Below, one piece after another: positions 54,546 through 63,364 of a stretch of DNA of 64,000 bases. The translations under genes and the position numbers were made by a program. Each line of letters starts with the position of its first letter. Positions within the stretch are counted from its first letter, which is position 1. Under the pieces are notes generated by a model. It saw only the letters and a list, made by a program, of their open reading frames with translations. It was not told the origin of the DNA and did not search any database. The stretch comes from Mycobacterium senriense (GTDB taxonomy: Bacteria; Actinomycetota; Actinomycetes; Mycobacteriales; Mycobacteriaceae): positions 2,728,001 to 2,792,000 of the forward strand of contig NZ_AP024828.1 in the NCBI RefSeq assembly GCF_019668465.1, read 5' to 3'.

Positions 54546-55001
54546 TTAAGTCGTTGCCTGGGCCGCGGAGTCACCGGCGGGACGCCCGATGGCGTGCGGG
54601 CGTCCGGAATCGTGCACGCCGCTGCGACGGATGAAGGTCATGGCGCGGGTCTTCAGCCGCCACCCGTCGGCGGTGCGCAGATAGGTGTCGCGGTAGTAGC
54701 CGATGCGCATGTCGTGAGTGGCGTGATCGATGAAGCACAGCGGTTGGGTGCCGCCGGCCGCGTCCCCGTCCAGGTCGACCACTGCGGTTCCGGTGAGGAA
54801 CAAGCCCTTTGGGGCCGCGGCCACCAATTCCGGGAATCGGCTCAGGCTGTAGGTTTCACCGAAAGCGCTGTAGGTGCCGTCGGGAGTGAACACGGCGACG
54901 AGACCCTCGATGTCCCCCTGGGTGATGGTGACCGCGTAGCGGCCGAGCAGCTGCTGAATCTCGACCAGGTCGTCAGTTCTGGTTGGCTGATTTGTCGACA
55001 T
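54546..55001 (-). CDS. SnoaL-like (NTF2-fold) protein
   Basis: The 151-residue protein has the NTF2-like pattern typical of SnoaL/limonene-epoxide-hydrolase or Rieske beta-subunit-like folds: DDLVEIQQLLGRYAVTITQGDIEGLVAVFTPDGTY and IGYYRDTYLRTADGWRLKTRAMTF. It may be an enzyme (isomerase or hydratase) or a non-catalytic beta-like subunit for the Rieske oxygenase in the same operon. It starts 29 bases inside the amidohydrolase gene. Confidence 0.82.
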   Translation of the reverse strand: MSTNQPTRTDDLVEIQQLLGRYAVTITQGDIEGLVAVFTPDGTYSAFGETYSLSRFPELVAAAPKGLFLTGTAVVDLDGDAAGGTQPLCFIDHATHDMRIGYYRDTYLRTADGWRLKTRAMTFIRRSGVHDSGRPHAIGRPAGDSAAQATT

Positions 55002-56211
55002 AGACCTTGCCGCCTTTCATCACGAAGCTGACGTCTCGGGTAACGGTGATGTCTTGCAACGGGTTTCCGGGCACCGCAATGATGTCGGCGAGCTGGCCCG
55101 TCGCCAGGCGCCCCCTGTCGGTGACGTCGATCAGCTCGGCCGCGGTCGTGGTGGCGGCCCGCAGCACCGCCAGCGGCGGCATGCCCCATTCCACCAGCGT
55201 GACGAGCTCGTCGGCGTTCTTGCCGTGCGGTATGGCCGGGGCATCGGTGCCGACGGCGATCTTCACCCCCGCCTCGTAGGCGGCCTTGATCGATGTTTCG
55301 GCCTTAGGGAACATCTCGGCCGCCTTGTCCTGCAATGCTTTCGGGGCGCGAGACACATCCATTGCCTGGGCAAGCCTGCGGGTGGTCACCAGGAACCTGT
55401 CGTTGTCGACCAGCATCTGGATGGCCTCGTCGTCCATCAGGAATCCGTGTTCGATGCAGTCGATGCCGCATGCGACCGCGTGCTTGACCGCTTCCGCTCC
55501 GTGCGTGTGCGCGGCGACGCGCAGCCCGCGCCGGTGTGCCTCGTCGACGATCGCGCGCAGTTCCTCGTCCGAATAGTGTTGTGCACCAGCCTCGCCGGTC
55601 AACGACATCACGCCGCCGGAAACGCACACCTTGATCAATTGGGCGCCGTGCTTGATCTGGTATCGCACGGCCTTGCGGATCTCGTCGACTCCGTTGGCGA
55701 TGCCCTCTTCTACCGTGAGCTCGAGTGCGCCTGGCATGAATGCGGCGAACATCGTCGGGTCCAGGTGCCCGCCGGTGGGGGTGATGGCGTGGCCGGCGGG
55801 AACGATTCGTGGCCCGTCGATCCAGCCGGCGTCAATTGCCTTGCCCAGCGCGACATCCAGTAGGTAGCCGCCCGTCTTGACGAACAGCCCGAGGTTGCGC
55901 ACCGTGGTGAATCCGGCGCGCAGCGTGCGTCGGGCATTGCCGACCGCGCGCAGCACTCGCGTCGGCGGGTCGTCCTGAACCTGGGACAGCCCGGGCGTCT
56001 CGCCGCGTCCGCCCATCAGGAGGTTGACCTCCATGTCCATCAGGCCCGGCAACAAGATCTGGTCGCCGAGGTCGATGACGTTATCTTCTGGGCCCGTCGG
56101 GCCCGAGCCCCCGACGCCGACGATCCGGTCGTCCTCGACCTTCAGGATGCCGGGCCGAATGATCTCGCCGCCATCAACGTCGAGCAGCCCCGCGGCCTTG
56201 AGCGTCAGCAC
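54973..56211 (-). CDS. Amidohydrolase 1 (imidazolonepropionase/prolidase-like) with altered first metal motif
   Basis: The 412-residue protein is a cyclic amidohydrolase-like TIM barrel. Visible parts: LPGLMDMEVN at 54-63 where PGLIDxHxH is usual, IKVCVSGG (carboxylated-Lys position), RVAAHTHGAEA, CIEHG and GTDAPAIPHG. The HxH of the first beta-strand is replaced by E61-x-N63, so the bimetal site is probably changed, perhaps to a mononuclear one. It starts with GTG and lies 3 bases from the end of the small upstream gene. Its role in the Rieske operon is unclear; it could hydrolyse a ring or amide bond. Confidence 0.85.
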   Translation of the reverse strand: MLTLKAAGLLDVDGGEIIRPGILKVEDDRIVGVGGSGPTGPEDNVIDLGDQILLPGLMDMEVNLLMGGRGETPGLSQVQDDPPTRVLRAVGNARRTLRAGFTTVRNLGLFVKTGGYLLDVALGKAIDAGWIDGPRIVPAGHAITPTGGHLDPTMFAAFMPGALELTVEEGIANGVDEIRKAVRYQIKHGAQLIKVCVSGGVMSLTGEAGAQHYSDEELRAIVDEAHRRGLRVAAHTHGAEAVKHAVACGIDCIEHGFLMDDEAIQMLVDNDRFLVTTRRLAQAMDVSRAPKALQDKAAEMFPKAETSIKAAYEAGVKIAVGTDAPAIPHGKNADELVTLVEWGMPPLAVLRAATTTAAELIDVTDRGRLATGQLADIIAVPGNPLQDITVTRDVSFVMKGGKVYVDKSANQN

Positions 56212-56214
56212 GTG

Positions 56215-56538
56215 TCAGATCACCGGTTCCCGGATCACTTCGACCCACGCCGCGCCGCTGTCCGGGACGCGCGGTTGTTTCCACGCCTCGATCGGGAACG
56301 ACACCATGACCAAGGATTGCATGATGTGCATGAGCGTCTTCGCGTCGTCGGGCAGGTCGTCCAGCGGAAACTTGTCGCAGTACGCGATGGCGTCGTTCAG
56401 CTTCGGGAACGCGACGTCATAGAACGCCTGCATCTCGGGCATCGTCGAGGCCAGACGCTTGGCGTAGCGTTCGGGCTCGGTGGCCAGATCCCAATCCAAA
56501 AAGGGCTCCAGGGCCGCGAATTCAGACGGTAACGGCAT
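56215..56538 (-). CDS. Small protein of unknown function in the Rieske operon
   Basis: The 107-residue protein (MPLPSEFAALEPFLDWDLATEPER...) is predominantly helical and acidic, with no signal peptide or membrane helix and a proline-rich C-terminus. I do not recognise a family. Its start overlaps the end of the Rieske oxygenase gene by 17 bases and its stop nearly touches the amidohydrolase start, so it is likely a real, co-translated member of the operon. A role as an accessory subunit of the oxygenase is possible. Confidence 0.75.
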   Translation of the reverse strand: MPLPSEFAALEPFLDWDLATEPERYAKRLASTMPEMQAFYDVAFPKLNDAIAYCDKFPLDDLPDDAKTLMHIMQSLVMVSFPIEAWKQPRVPDSGAAWVEVIREPVI

Positions 56539-57799
56539 TGCGCTGGTGCTCCTTCACGTAGTCAGCGGTCGTCTTGTGCAGATGACGGATCAAGACTTCC
56601 TGGTCGCACAGCAGGAATTCCTTGACGGCCCGGGTGCCGATCATGGTCTGGGTCGCTTCCAGGGTGTTGGCGTCCTGCAGCGCGTACTCCTTGAACGTCA
56701 CCGCGGCCAGCTCCTGGGCCAGGCGTTCCCGCGCATTGCGTGGCGGCACGAAGTACAGCGACGACTCGAAGATGTGCTTGTCCACCGCGGTCGGCCAGTA
56801 GTGGTAGGTCAGATACCAGCCCGGCTCCCAGATCAGCAGCATGAAGTTCGGGTAGAACAGCCACGAGTCGATGCCCCACTGCGGCACCCGCTTCACGTTG
56901 ACACCCGGCGGCAACTCCAGGTTCTCAATGATCTCCGGCTTGTCCCACGGGCCGAACAGACCGCTGCGCAGCACCTGGTCCATCGGCTTCACCATGGACA
57001 TGTCCGGAGGCGGCGCCTGACCACCCCAGGTCGACTGCAGGTTGTGCGGGCCGGCCAGCTCGTAGTGCAGCGCCTCGTAGCCGAACTTCTGGATCTTGGC
57101 TGCTTCTTCCTTGGTGTACTGCCCCTGGTGCAGGATCGGCGCGTGGTAGAACTCGACGAACGCGTCGATGAACAGCTTCCAGTTGCTGCCCACTTCGGCC
57201 CGGTAGGAGTAGGTCTCCGTCATCTCACCGAAGGGGTAGCCCTCGATGCTCTTGGCCAGCGGCCCGAGGTAGTCGATGAGCGGTGCGGCGTTGTCGTCGA
57301 AGTTGATGAAGATAAAGCCTTCCCACACCTCGCAGCGGACGGCTGCCAGGCCGTAGTCGCTCTTGTCGACGTTGAAGAACTCCTCCGGCTGCTGGATGAA
57401 GGTCAGGTCACCGTCGAGGTTGTAGCGCCACGCGTGGTACTTGCAGGTGAACTGCCGGCAGGTGCCGGAGGTCTCCTCGTGGGGAAAGTCGTTCCACACC
57501 AACTTGTTTCCGCGGTGCCGGCAGACGTTGTGGTACGCCTTGACGGTCCCGTCCTTAGTCTTGGTGATGATCACCGACGTGCCCTTGCCGGCCGACGGCA
57601 GTTCCCTGGTGAAGTAGCTGCCGGTGCGGGGGAGTCGTTCGACCCGGCCGACGTTGAGCCAGGTCTTCTTGAAGACGGCTTCGCGCTCGGCCTCGAAGAA
57701 CGCCGGATCGATGGAGTCGGTGTAGTCGACCGGCTCGGTGCCCAGGTCCGGGTAGTTTTCTGTCCAGCTGCCGGCGGCTGGCTTGGGGAAGTGCGGCAA
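56522..57799 (-). CDS. Rieske non-haem iron oxygenase, large subunit
   Basis: The 425-residue protein has a Rieske [2Fe-2S] motif: C93-R-H95 and C119-K-Y-H122 (CRHRGN...CKYHAW), with an insertion of about 23 residues between the two CxH pairs. The mononuclear iron facial triad is present as DAFVEFYHAPILH (H219 and H224). It starts at TTG after GAGGAG. Rieske oxygenases dihydroxylate aromatic rings or hydroxylate/demethylate alicyclic ones; no beta subunit of the classic type is present. No reductase or ferredoxin is in its operon, and the ferredoxin at 4923-5261 with the same operator is the best inferred donor. Confidence 0.93.
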   Translation of the reverse strand: MPHFPKPAAGSWTENYPDLGTEPVDYTDSIDPAFFEAEREAVFKKTWLNVGRVERLPRTGSYFTRELPSAGKGTSVIITKTKDGTVKAYHNVCRHRGNKLVWNDFPHEETSGTCRQFTCKYHAWRYNLDGDLTFIQQPEEFFNVDKSDYGLAAVRCEVWEGFIFINFDDNAAPLIDYLGPLAKSIEGYPFGEMTETYSYRAEVGSNWKLFIDAFVEFYHAPILHQGQYTKEEAAKIQKFGYEALHYELAGPHNLQSTWGGQAPPPDMSMVKPMDQVLRSGLFGPWDKPEIIENLELPPGVNVKRVPQWGIDSWLFYPNFMLLIWEPGWYLTYHYWPTAVDKHIFESSLYFVPPRNARERLAQELAAVTFKEYALQDANTLEATQTMIGTRAVKEFLLCDQEVLIRHLHKTTADYVKEHQRNAVTV

Positions 57800-57816
57800 C
57801 GTTCTTACTCCTCTAA

Positions 57817-58335
57817 TCAGTGCTGTTCGGCGTGTTCGAGCTGGATGCCAAAAGTGTTGAAGGCCATGGCCAGCAGCGCGTAGCAGCCGACCGTGAAAAC
57901 GAAATCCATGCGTTGCTGATCGTCGAGGCGCTCGCCGAGTGCCACCCAGGTTTGATCGGACAGCTCCGATTTCTCGTCGAGCTCGTCGACCCCGGTGATC
58001 ACGGCTTGGTCGAACGTATCGGCGGCCTCACCTCGTTGCAGGGCCGCGATCTGGTCGTCGGTGATCCCTTCGTCCTTGGCCATCCTCACGTGGTGCGACC
58101 ACTCGTAGGCGCACTGCCGGCGATGTGCCACCCGCAGGATGGCCAGCTCGCGGATGCGTGGCGGCAGCGTGGACGACATCAGAAGGTGGACGTTGAATCG
58201 GAGAAACGCCTTGGCCAGCGCCGGATGGTGGGCGAAGGTCGACAGCGCGTTGTTGGTCTCCGCGCCACGCATGGCCGAGAGTGCCTGCCGGGTCGCCTCG
58301 TCCCACTGGTCAGCGGGCAGCGGCTGCAAACGCAT
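57817..58335 (-). CDS. Carboxymuconolactone decarboxylase/AhpD-like family protein
   Basis: The 172-residue protein has the CMD fold pattern LMSSTLPPRIRELAILRVAHRRQCAYEWSHHVRMAKDEG. The redox CxxC of AhpD-type members is reduced to a single cysteine (C75, CAYE), leaving WSHH, so a peroxidase function is unlikely and a decarboxylase or lactonase role is more probable. It is the first gene of the operon, 23 bases after the operator at 58358. The Rieske gene follows 17 bases downstream. Confidence 0.85.
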   Translation of the reverse strand: MRLQPLPADQWDEATRQALSAMRGAETNNALSTFAHHPALAKAFLRFNVHLLMSSTLPPRIRELAILRVAHRRQCAYEWSHHVRMAKDEGITDDQIAALQRGEAADTFDQAVITGVDELDEKSELSDQTWVALGERLDDQQRMDFVFTVGCYALLAMAFNTFGIQLEHAEQH

Positions 58336-58357
58336 TGGCAGTGTCCTCTCGGTGAAA

Positions 58358-58372
58358 GAGAATCATATTCTC
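58358..58372. promoter_or_regulatory. Operator GAGAAT-CAT-ATTCTC upstream of the Rieske operon
   Basis: A perfect dyad with 6-base arms and a 3-base spacer, 23 bases from the start of the CMD-like gene. It matches the consensus of the other copies exactly in the arms. Confidence 0.75.
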
Positions 58373-58632
58373 ATTTGCAACTAACAGACTGGCACGAAAC
58401 GCGCGCCCGGTCAATGCCGACGTGTGGCCGGACGGCACGCGTCCGGTCACGGCCTGGCTCACCTCGCCGGGATAGCTGTCGTACGCATAAATGTGGCGGC
58501 GCCGTCATGCCGATGTGCCCAGTCGGGTCCTAACCTCACGGCATTGGCGCGCCGGGACCTCGTAATTCGTCTCCGCGTTCGGGCGCTGGTCAGGCGGGTA
58601 CGGACCATCTCGGCAAAGTATGGATGTTGATT

Positions 58633-58659
58633 CTCGCCTGACGAGAAGATAGTTTTCAT
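58633..58659. promoter_or_regulatory. Degenerate operator-like dyads upstream of the amidohydrolase
   Basis: TTCTCG-N5-CGAGAA (58633-58649) is a dyad of opposite arm order, overlapping GAGAAGATAGTTTTC (58645-58659), which differs from the consensus at three arm positions. It is about 75 bases from the amidohydrolase start. A weak site of the same regulator is possible. Confidence 0.4.
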
Positions 58660-58734
58660 TTTAGTGATCTTGGCACGGGAGAGTGATTCGCCGAGGCTGC
58701 AATCGATCCGGTGGATCCGATGAAAGGGACGGCC

Positions 58735-60033
58735 ATGAACAAAGAAGACATGATCCTGATCAGCGTCGACGACCACACCGTCGAGCCGCCCGAGATGTTC
58801 AAGAACCACCTCTCGAAGAAGTATCAGGACGACGCTCCCCGGCTGGTGCACAACGCCGACGGTTCGGACATGTGGAAGTTCCGCGACACCGTCATCCCCA
58901 ACGTGGCGCTCAACGCGGTGGCCGGACGGCCCAAAGAGGAGTACGGCATCGAGCCCACGGGGCTCGACGAGATCCGGCCGGGTTGTTACAACGTGGACGA
59001 GCGCGTCAAAGACATGAACGCCGGCGGCATCCTGGCCTCGATCTGCTTCCCTTCCTTCCCGGGTTTCGCGGGCCGCCTCTTCGCAACCGACGACCACGAC
59101 TTCTCGATCGCACTGGTGCAGGCTTACAACGACTGGCACATCGACGAATGGTGCGGCGCCTACCCGGCGCGATTCATCCCGATGGCGATCCCGGTGATCT
59201 GGGACGCCGAGGCGTGCGCGGCAGAGGTGCGACGGGTCGCCAAGAAGGGCGTGCATGCCCTGACGTTCACCGAGAACCCGGCCGCGATGGGTTACCCCAG
59301 TTTCCACGACGACTATTGGGCCCCACTGTGGAAGGCGTTGTGCGACACCAACACCGTGATGAACGTGCACATCGGTTCCTCGGGACGGCTGGCCATCACC
59401 GCGCCGGATGCACCGATGGACGTGATGATCACGTTGCAGCCGATGAACATCGTGCAGGCGGCCGCCGACCTGTTGTGGTCCAAGCCGATCAAGGAGTACC
59501 CGGACCTCAAGATCGCGCTGTCCGAGGGCGGAACCGGCTGGATCCCCTACTTCCTGGAGCGCGCCGACCGTACCTTCGAGATGCACTCCGCCTGGACGCA
59601 CCAAGACTTCAAGGGCAAGCTGCCCAGCGAGGTTTTCCGCGACCACTTCCTGACGTGCTTCATCAGCGACAAGGTCGGCGTGGCACTGCGCAACGAGATC
59701 GGCATCGACAACATCTGCTGGGAAGCCGACTACCCGCACAGCGATTCGATGTGGCCGGGCGCGCCGGAAGAGCTCTGGGATGTCTTGTCCATCAACAACG
59801 TTCCCGACGACGAAATCAACAAGATGACCTACGAGAACGCCATGCGCTGGTACTCGTTCGACCCGTTCACGCACATTTCGCGCGAACAAGCGACCGTCGG
59901 TGCGCTGCGCAAATCCGCCGAGGGTCACGACGTGTCCATTAAGGCCAAGGGCCACGAAAAGGACAGCCGAGGCGGCTCGTCCTTCGCGGATTTCGCGGCC
60001 AACGCCAAAGCCCTGAGCGGCAATAAGGACTAG
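58735..60033 (+). CDS. Amidohydrolase 2 family protein (paralogue of 3288-4544)
   Basis: The 432-residue protein is closely related to the amidohydrolase at 3288-4544. It has ISVDDHTVEPPEMF as the first metal motif and CWEADYPHSDSMWPGAPEEL near the C-terminus. The ATG at 58735 is used because AAAGGGA lies 8 bases upstream. By family, a decarboxylase or hydrolase of an aromatic or alicyclic acid; the reaction is not fixed. It is divergent from the Rieske operon and followed by an acyl-CoA dehydrogenase 111 bases later. Confidence 0.88.
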   Translation: MNKEDMILISVDDHTVEPPEMFKNHLSKKYQDDAPRLVHNADGSDMWKFRDTVIPNVALNAVAGRPKEEYGIEPTGLDEIRPGCYNVDERVKDMNAGGILASICFPSFPGFAGRLFATDDHDFSIALVQAYNDWHIDEWCGAYPARFIPMAIPVIWDAEACAAEVRRVAKKGVHALTFTENPAAMGYPSFHDDYWAPLWKALCDTNTVMNVHIGSSGRLAITAPDAPMDVMITLQPMNIVQAAADLLWSKPIKEYPDLKIALSEGGTGWIPYFLERADRTFEMHSAWTHQDFKGKLPSEVFRDHFLTCFISDKVGVALRNEIGIDNICWEADYPHSDSMWPGAPEELWDVLSINNVPDDEINKMTYENAMRWYSFDPFTHISREQATVGALRKSAEGHDVSIKAKGHEKDSRGGSSFADFAANAKALSGNKD

Positions 60034-60144
60034 ACAGCAGGTCGCCGGAATGCAAGTGCGCCGGTGGCGGTCGCAAGTGCGGCGAGCCGGGCGCAGCGGG
60101 CCGGCACCGAAAGCTGCTGCATTTCGATCGAAGGAGAATGAGCA

Positions 60145-61326
60145 GTGCCCGGCGCTGGAATGAACTTTGAGCTGACCGATGACCAGGAACTGATACGCCG
60201 GTCCGTCGCGGAGCTGGCGCGCAAGTTCGACGACCAGTACTGGATGGAAAAAGACCAGGCGCACGAATTCCCGGCCGAGTTCTACCGCGCCATCGCCGAT
60301 GGCGGCTGGCTCGGAATGACCATCCCCACCGAATACGGCGGTCACGGACTGGGCATCACCGAGGCGACGATCCTGCTCGAGGAAGTCGCCAAGTCCGGCG
60401 GCGCCATGAACGCCGCCAGCTCGATTCACCTTTCCATCTTCGGCATGCAGCCGGTGGTGGTGCACGGCTCCGATGAGCTCAAGGCCAGGACGTTGCCCGC
60501 CGTCGCGACCGGTGAGGTGCACGTCTGCTTCGGCGTCACCGAACCCGGTGCCGGGCTTGACACTTCGCGTATCACCACGTTCGCGAAGCGGGACGGCGAT
60601 CGCTACATCGTCAACGGTCGCAAGGTCTGGATCTCCAAAGCGATGGAATCCGACAAGATCCTGTTGCTCACCCGGACGCAGAGCTATGACGAGGTCACCA
60701 AGAAGACCGACGGGATGACGCTGTTCCTCACCGATCTCGACCGCAGCCGGATTGACATCCGCCCGATCCGCAAGATGGGCCGCAACGCCGTCAGCTCCAA
60801 CGAATTGTTCATCGACAACCTCGAGGTGCCGGTCGAGGACCGAATCGGTGAGGAGGGCAAGGGCTTTAAATACATCCTCGACGGCCTCAACCCGGAGCGG
60901 ATGCTGATCGCGGCCGAGGCTCTCGGCATCGGGCGGGTGGCGCTGGAAAAGGCGGTGAAATACGGCAACGAGCGCGAGGTCTTCGGCCGACCCATCGGGA
61001 TGAACCAGGGATTGCAGTTCCCGCTCGCCGATTCACTGGCCCGCCTCGATGCCGCCGAGCTGATGCTGCGCAAGGCCACCTGGCTCTACGACAACGGCAA
61101 ACCCTGTGGGCGCGAGGCCAATACGGCCAAGTATCTGTGCGCCGATGCCGGCTTCGCCGCCGCGGACCGGGCGCTGCAAACCCACGGCGGCATGGGGTAC
61201 GCCGAGGAGTACCACATCACGCGGTACTTCCGCGAGGCCCGGCTGATGAAGATCGCGCCGGTCAGCCAGGAGATGATTCTGAACTTCCTGGGAGCCAACG
61301 TCCTGAAGTTGCCGAGAAGCTACTGA
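60145..61326 (+). CDS. Acyl-CoA dehydrogenase
   Basis: The 393-residue ACAD has FGVTEPGAGLDTSRITTFAKRDGDRYIVNGRKVWIS, and the C-terminal LQTHGGMGYAEEYHITRYFREARLMKIAPVSQEMILNFLG. It is a full-length canonical enzyme, close to medium/short-branched chain ACADs. GTG at 60145 follows AAGGAG at good spacing; an ATG at 60160 is an alternative. It is probably transcribed with the amidohydrolase upstream and may be followed by the thiolase. Confidence 0.92.
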   Translation: MPGAGMNFELTDDQELIRRSVAELARKFDDQYWMEKDQAHEFPAEFYRAIADGGWLGMTIPTEYGGHGLGITEATILLEEVAKSGGAMNAASSIHLSIFGMQPVVVHGSDELKARTLPAVATGEVHVCFGVTEPGAGLDTSRITTFAKRDGDRYIVNGRKVWISKAMESDKILLLTRTQSYDEVTKKTDGMTLFLTDLDRSRIDIRPIRKMGRNAVSSNELFIDNLEVPVEDRIGEEGKGFKYILDGLNPERMLIAAEALGIGRVALEKAVKYGNEREVFGRPIGMNQGLQFPLADSLARLDAAELMLRKATWLYDNGKPCGREANTAKYLCADAGFAAADRALQTHGGMGYAEEYHITRYFREARLMKIAPVSQEMILNFLGANVLKLPRSY

Positions 61327-61413
61327 TTTCAATTTCGCAATGACAGCTACCGCCGCGGCCTATGCCGCTTTCGCGCAGCGGCGGGAGCCATCGTTTACTG
61401 GTCGGTGAGCCCT

Positions 61414-61426
61414 ATCAGAATCTGAT
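61414..61426. promoter_or_regulatory. Short palindrome ATCAGA-A-TCTGAT upstream of the thiolase
   Basis: A 13-base dyad 40 bases before the thiolase start. It shares the AGAATCT core with the GAGAAT set but lacks the ATTCTC arm. Its function is unproven. Confidence 0.3.
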
Positions 61427-61465
61427 GTGGAACAGTTCGGGCGAGAAGCAATCGGAGTAGAGATT

Positions 61466-62620
61466 ATGCGTGAAACAGTCATCGTCGAGGCCGTGCGTAC
61501 CCCGGTAGGGAAACGCAACGGCGCGCTGTCCGGCATGCATGCCGCCGACCTCTCCGCGGTCGTCCTGACCGAACTCATCGAACGCACCGGCATCGGCCCC
61601 GACATCATCGACGACGTGATCTGGGGCTGCGTGTCCCAGGTGGGCGACCAGTCCAGCAACATCGGCCGTTACGCGATCCTGGCCGCCGGTTGGCCCGAGA
61701 CCATCCCCGGCACCACCGTCAACCGCGCCTGCGGTTCCAGCCAGCAGGCGCTGGACTTCGCCGTGCAGGCGGTGATGTCCGGCCAGCAGGACGTCGTCGT
61801 GGCCGGTGGGGTCGAGGTCATGAGCCGTGTTCCGCTCGGTTCGGCCCGGGCCACCGGTATGCCGTATGGCCCGAAAGTCCTTGCCCGCTACGACGATTTC
61901 TCCTTCAACCAGGGCCTGTCGGCGGAGATGATCGCCAAGAAGTGGGGATTCTCGCGCACCCGGCTCGACGAATTCTCCGTCGAATCCCACGAGCGGGCCG
62001 CCGCGGCGCTGGATGGCGGTGCATTCACTGACCAGATCGTGCCGGTCTTCGTCGACGGGGCCGACAACAACGTCTTCACCGCCGACGAAGGCGTGCGGCG
62101 CGGCAGCACCGTCGAGAAGCTCGGCACGCTCAAACCGGCCTTCGCCGAAGATGGCGTGATCCATGCGGGCAACTCCTCCCAGATTTCCGACGGCGCCGCG
62201 GCACTGCTGGTGACCACCGCCGAGATGGCGGTCGAGCTGGGCCTGACCCCGATCGTGCGGTACCTGGCGGGTGCGGTGACCGGGGCGGACCCGGTGCTGA
62301 TGCTCACCGGCCCCATCCCGGCCACCGAGAAGGTGCTGACCAAGGCCGGCGTCGCGTTGTCCGACGTCGGCGTCTTCGAGGTCAACGAGGCCTTCGCGCC
62401 GGTGCCGCTGGCGTGGCTGGCGGAGACCGGGGCGGACCCGGCCCGGATGAATCCGCTGGGGGGCGCCATCGCGCTGGGGCATCCGCTTGGCGCATCCGGC
62501 GCGGTGCTGATGACACGGATGGCGCATCACATGCGCGACAACGGGATTCGTTACGGCCTGCAGACCATGTGCGAGGGCGGTGGGACCGCCAACGCCACGC
62601 TGGTGGAGCTGGTGAGCTGA
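61466..62620 (+). CDS. Thiolase family acetyl-CoA acetyltransferase
   Basis: The 384-residue thiolase has the canonical NRACGSSQQALDFA with C89, NEAFAPVPLAWL, the active-site GGAIALGHPLGASGA and the final CEGGGTANA. The ATG at 61466 follows GGAGTAGAGAT. By family it performs the last step of beta-oxidation. It completes the set of beta-oxidation enzymes in the 58.7-62.6 kb section. Confidence 0.93.
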   Translation: MRETVIVEAVRTPVGKRNGALSGMHAADLSAVVLTELIERTGIGPDIIDDVIWGCVSQVGDQSSNIGRYAILAAGWPETIPGTTVNRACGSSQQALDFAVQAVMSGQQDVVVAGGVEVMSRVPLGSARATGMPYGPKVLARYDDFSFNQGLSAEMIAKKWGFSRTRLDEFSVESHERAAAALDGGAFTDQIVPVFVDGADNNVFTADEGVRRGSTVEKLGTLKPAFAEDGVIHAGNSSQISDGAAALLVTTAEMAVELGLTPIVRYLAGAVTGADPVLMLTGPIPATEKVLTKAGVALSDVGVFEVNEAFAPVPLAWLAETGADPARMNPLGGAIALGHPLGASGAVLMTRMAHHMRDNGIRYGLQTMCEGGGTANATLVELVS

Positions 62621-62679
62621 CGGCGGCGGCCTGACGCCGCGGGAAAAACCATGCACACGTGACCCTTGTCACAGCGGCC

Positions 62680-62713
62680 AAACTAACCTACTGTGTGTTC
62701 ACTAGGTTGGTTT
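62680..62713. promoter_or_regulatory. Inverted repeat upstream of the last TetR gene
   Basis: AAACTAACCTA (62680-62690) and TAGGTTGGTTT (62703-62713) are reverse complements with one mismatch, 12 bases apart. It lies 37-70 bases before the TetR start and is probably its own operator. Confidence 0.55.
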
Positions 62714-62749
62714 TCCGACGTCGTTACCACGCGGGTTGAGGGGGTTCTG

Positions 62750-63364
62750 GTGCCCGTCGCACGGCGATACGACACGCTCCTCGCCAAGGGCGAAGACCGC
62801 AAACAGCGGATTCTCGACGTCGCGCAACGCCTGCTCACCCGCAACGGCTGGCGCAGCACGACGCTCGCCCAGATCGCCGGGGAGGCCGGGGTCACTCCCG
62901 CGGGGCTGCTGCATCACTTCGAATCGAAGGAGCAGCTGCTGCACGCGGTGCTCGATGCCCGCGACCTCGATGACGACACCCACGCGGACCGGACCGGCGA
63001 CCTGTTCGACCAGATCGCCGCGGTCGCGGACCGTATTCACCGGGCGCCCGAACTGGTGGGCACGTTCACGGTGCTACTGGTCGAGAACATCCTTCCCGAG
63101 GCGCCGCTGCACGACCGGATGCTGTCTCGGTACCGGGCCGCGACCGACATCGTCGCCGATCTCATCCGTCGCGGTCAGGCCGAGGGTCGGTACCGCGACG
63201 ACATGGACCCCGCCGTCAAGGCAGTAGAAATCCTCGCCTTCGTCCACGGAATGGAAACGACATGGTTACTCGATCCTTCGATACCGCTAGCCGACGCGTT
63301 CAAGCAGTACGCCGAGACATTGGCGCGGGATTTCGCGCCCCCGAGGAAGCCCGAGACGGCATGA
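62750..63364 (+). CDS. TetR-family transcriptional regulator
   Basis: The 204-residue protein has RKQRILDVAQRLLTRNGWRSTTLAQIAGEAGVTPAGLLHHFESKEQLLHAVLD as its DNA-binding domain and an all-helical C-terminal domain. The GTG at 62750 is used because GAGGGGG lies about 7 bases upstream; an upstream ATG/GTG would overlap the inverted repeat. ATGA coupling links it to the following small gene. Target unknown; autoregulation is likely. Confidence 0.9.
   Translation: MPVARRYDTLLAKGEDRKQRILDVAQRLLTRNGWRSTTLAQIAGEAGVTPAGLLHHFESKEQLLHAVLDARDLDDDTHADRTGDLFDQIAAVADRIHRAPELVGTFTVLLVENILPEAPLHDRMLSRYRAATDIVADLIRRGQAEGRYRDDMDPAVKAVEILAFVHGMETTWLLDPSIPLADAFKQYAETLARDFAPPRKPETA

Larger units (their letters stand above)
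58336..58734. other. 399-base intergenic region between divergent catabolic operons
   Basis: It contains the operator at 58358-58372 for the Rieske operon and degenerate dyads at 58633-58659 near the amidohydrolase promoter. No coding region was found in the middle; sparse in-frame codons there overlap no Shine-Dalgarno and look non-coding. It may carry further promoter elements. Confidence 0.6.

Noticed and set aside
56480..57883. 467-codon plus-strand frame opposite the Rieske oxygenase
   Set aside because: The minus strand encodes the complete Rieske motifs; the plus product has no domain.
58459..60522. 687-codon minus-strand frame opposite the amidohydrolase
   Set aside because: It covers an intergenic region and the antisense of a clear amidohydrolase; the translation is rich in Arg, His, Val and Gly with no known domain.
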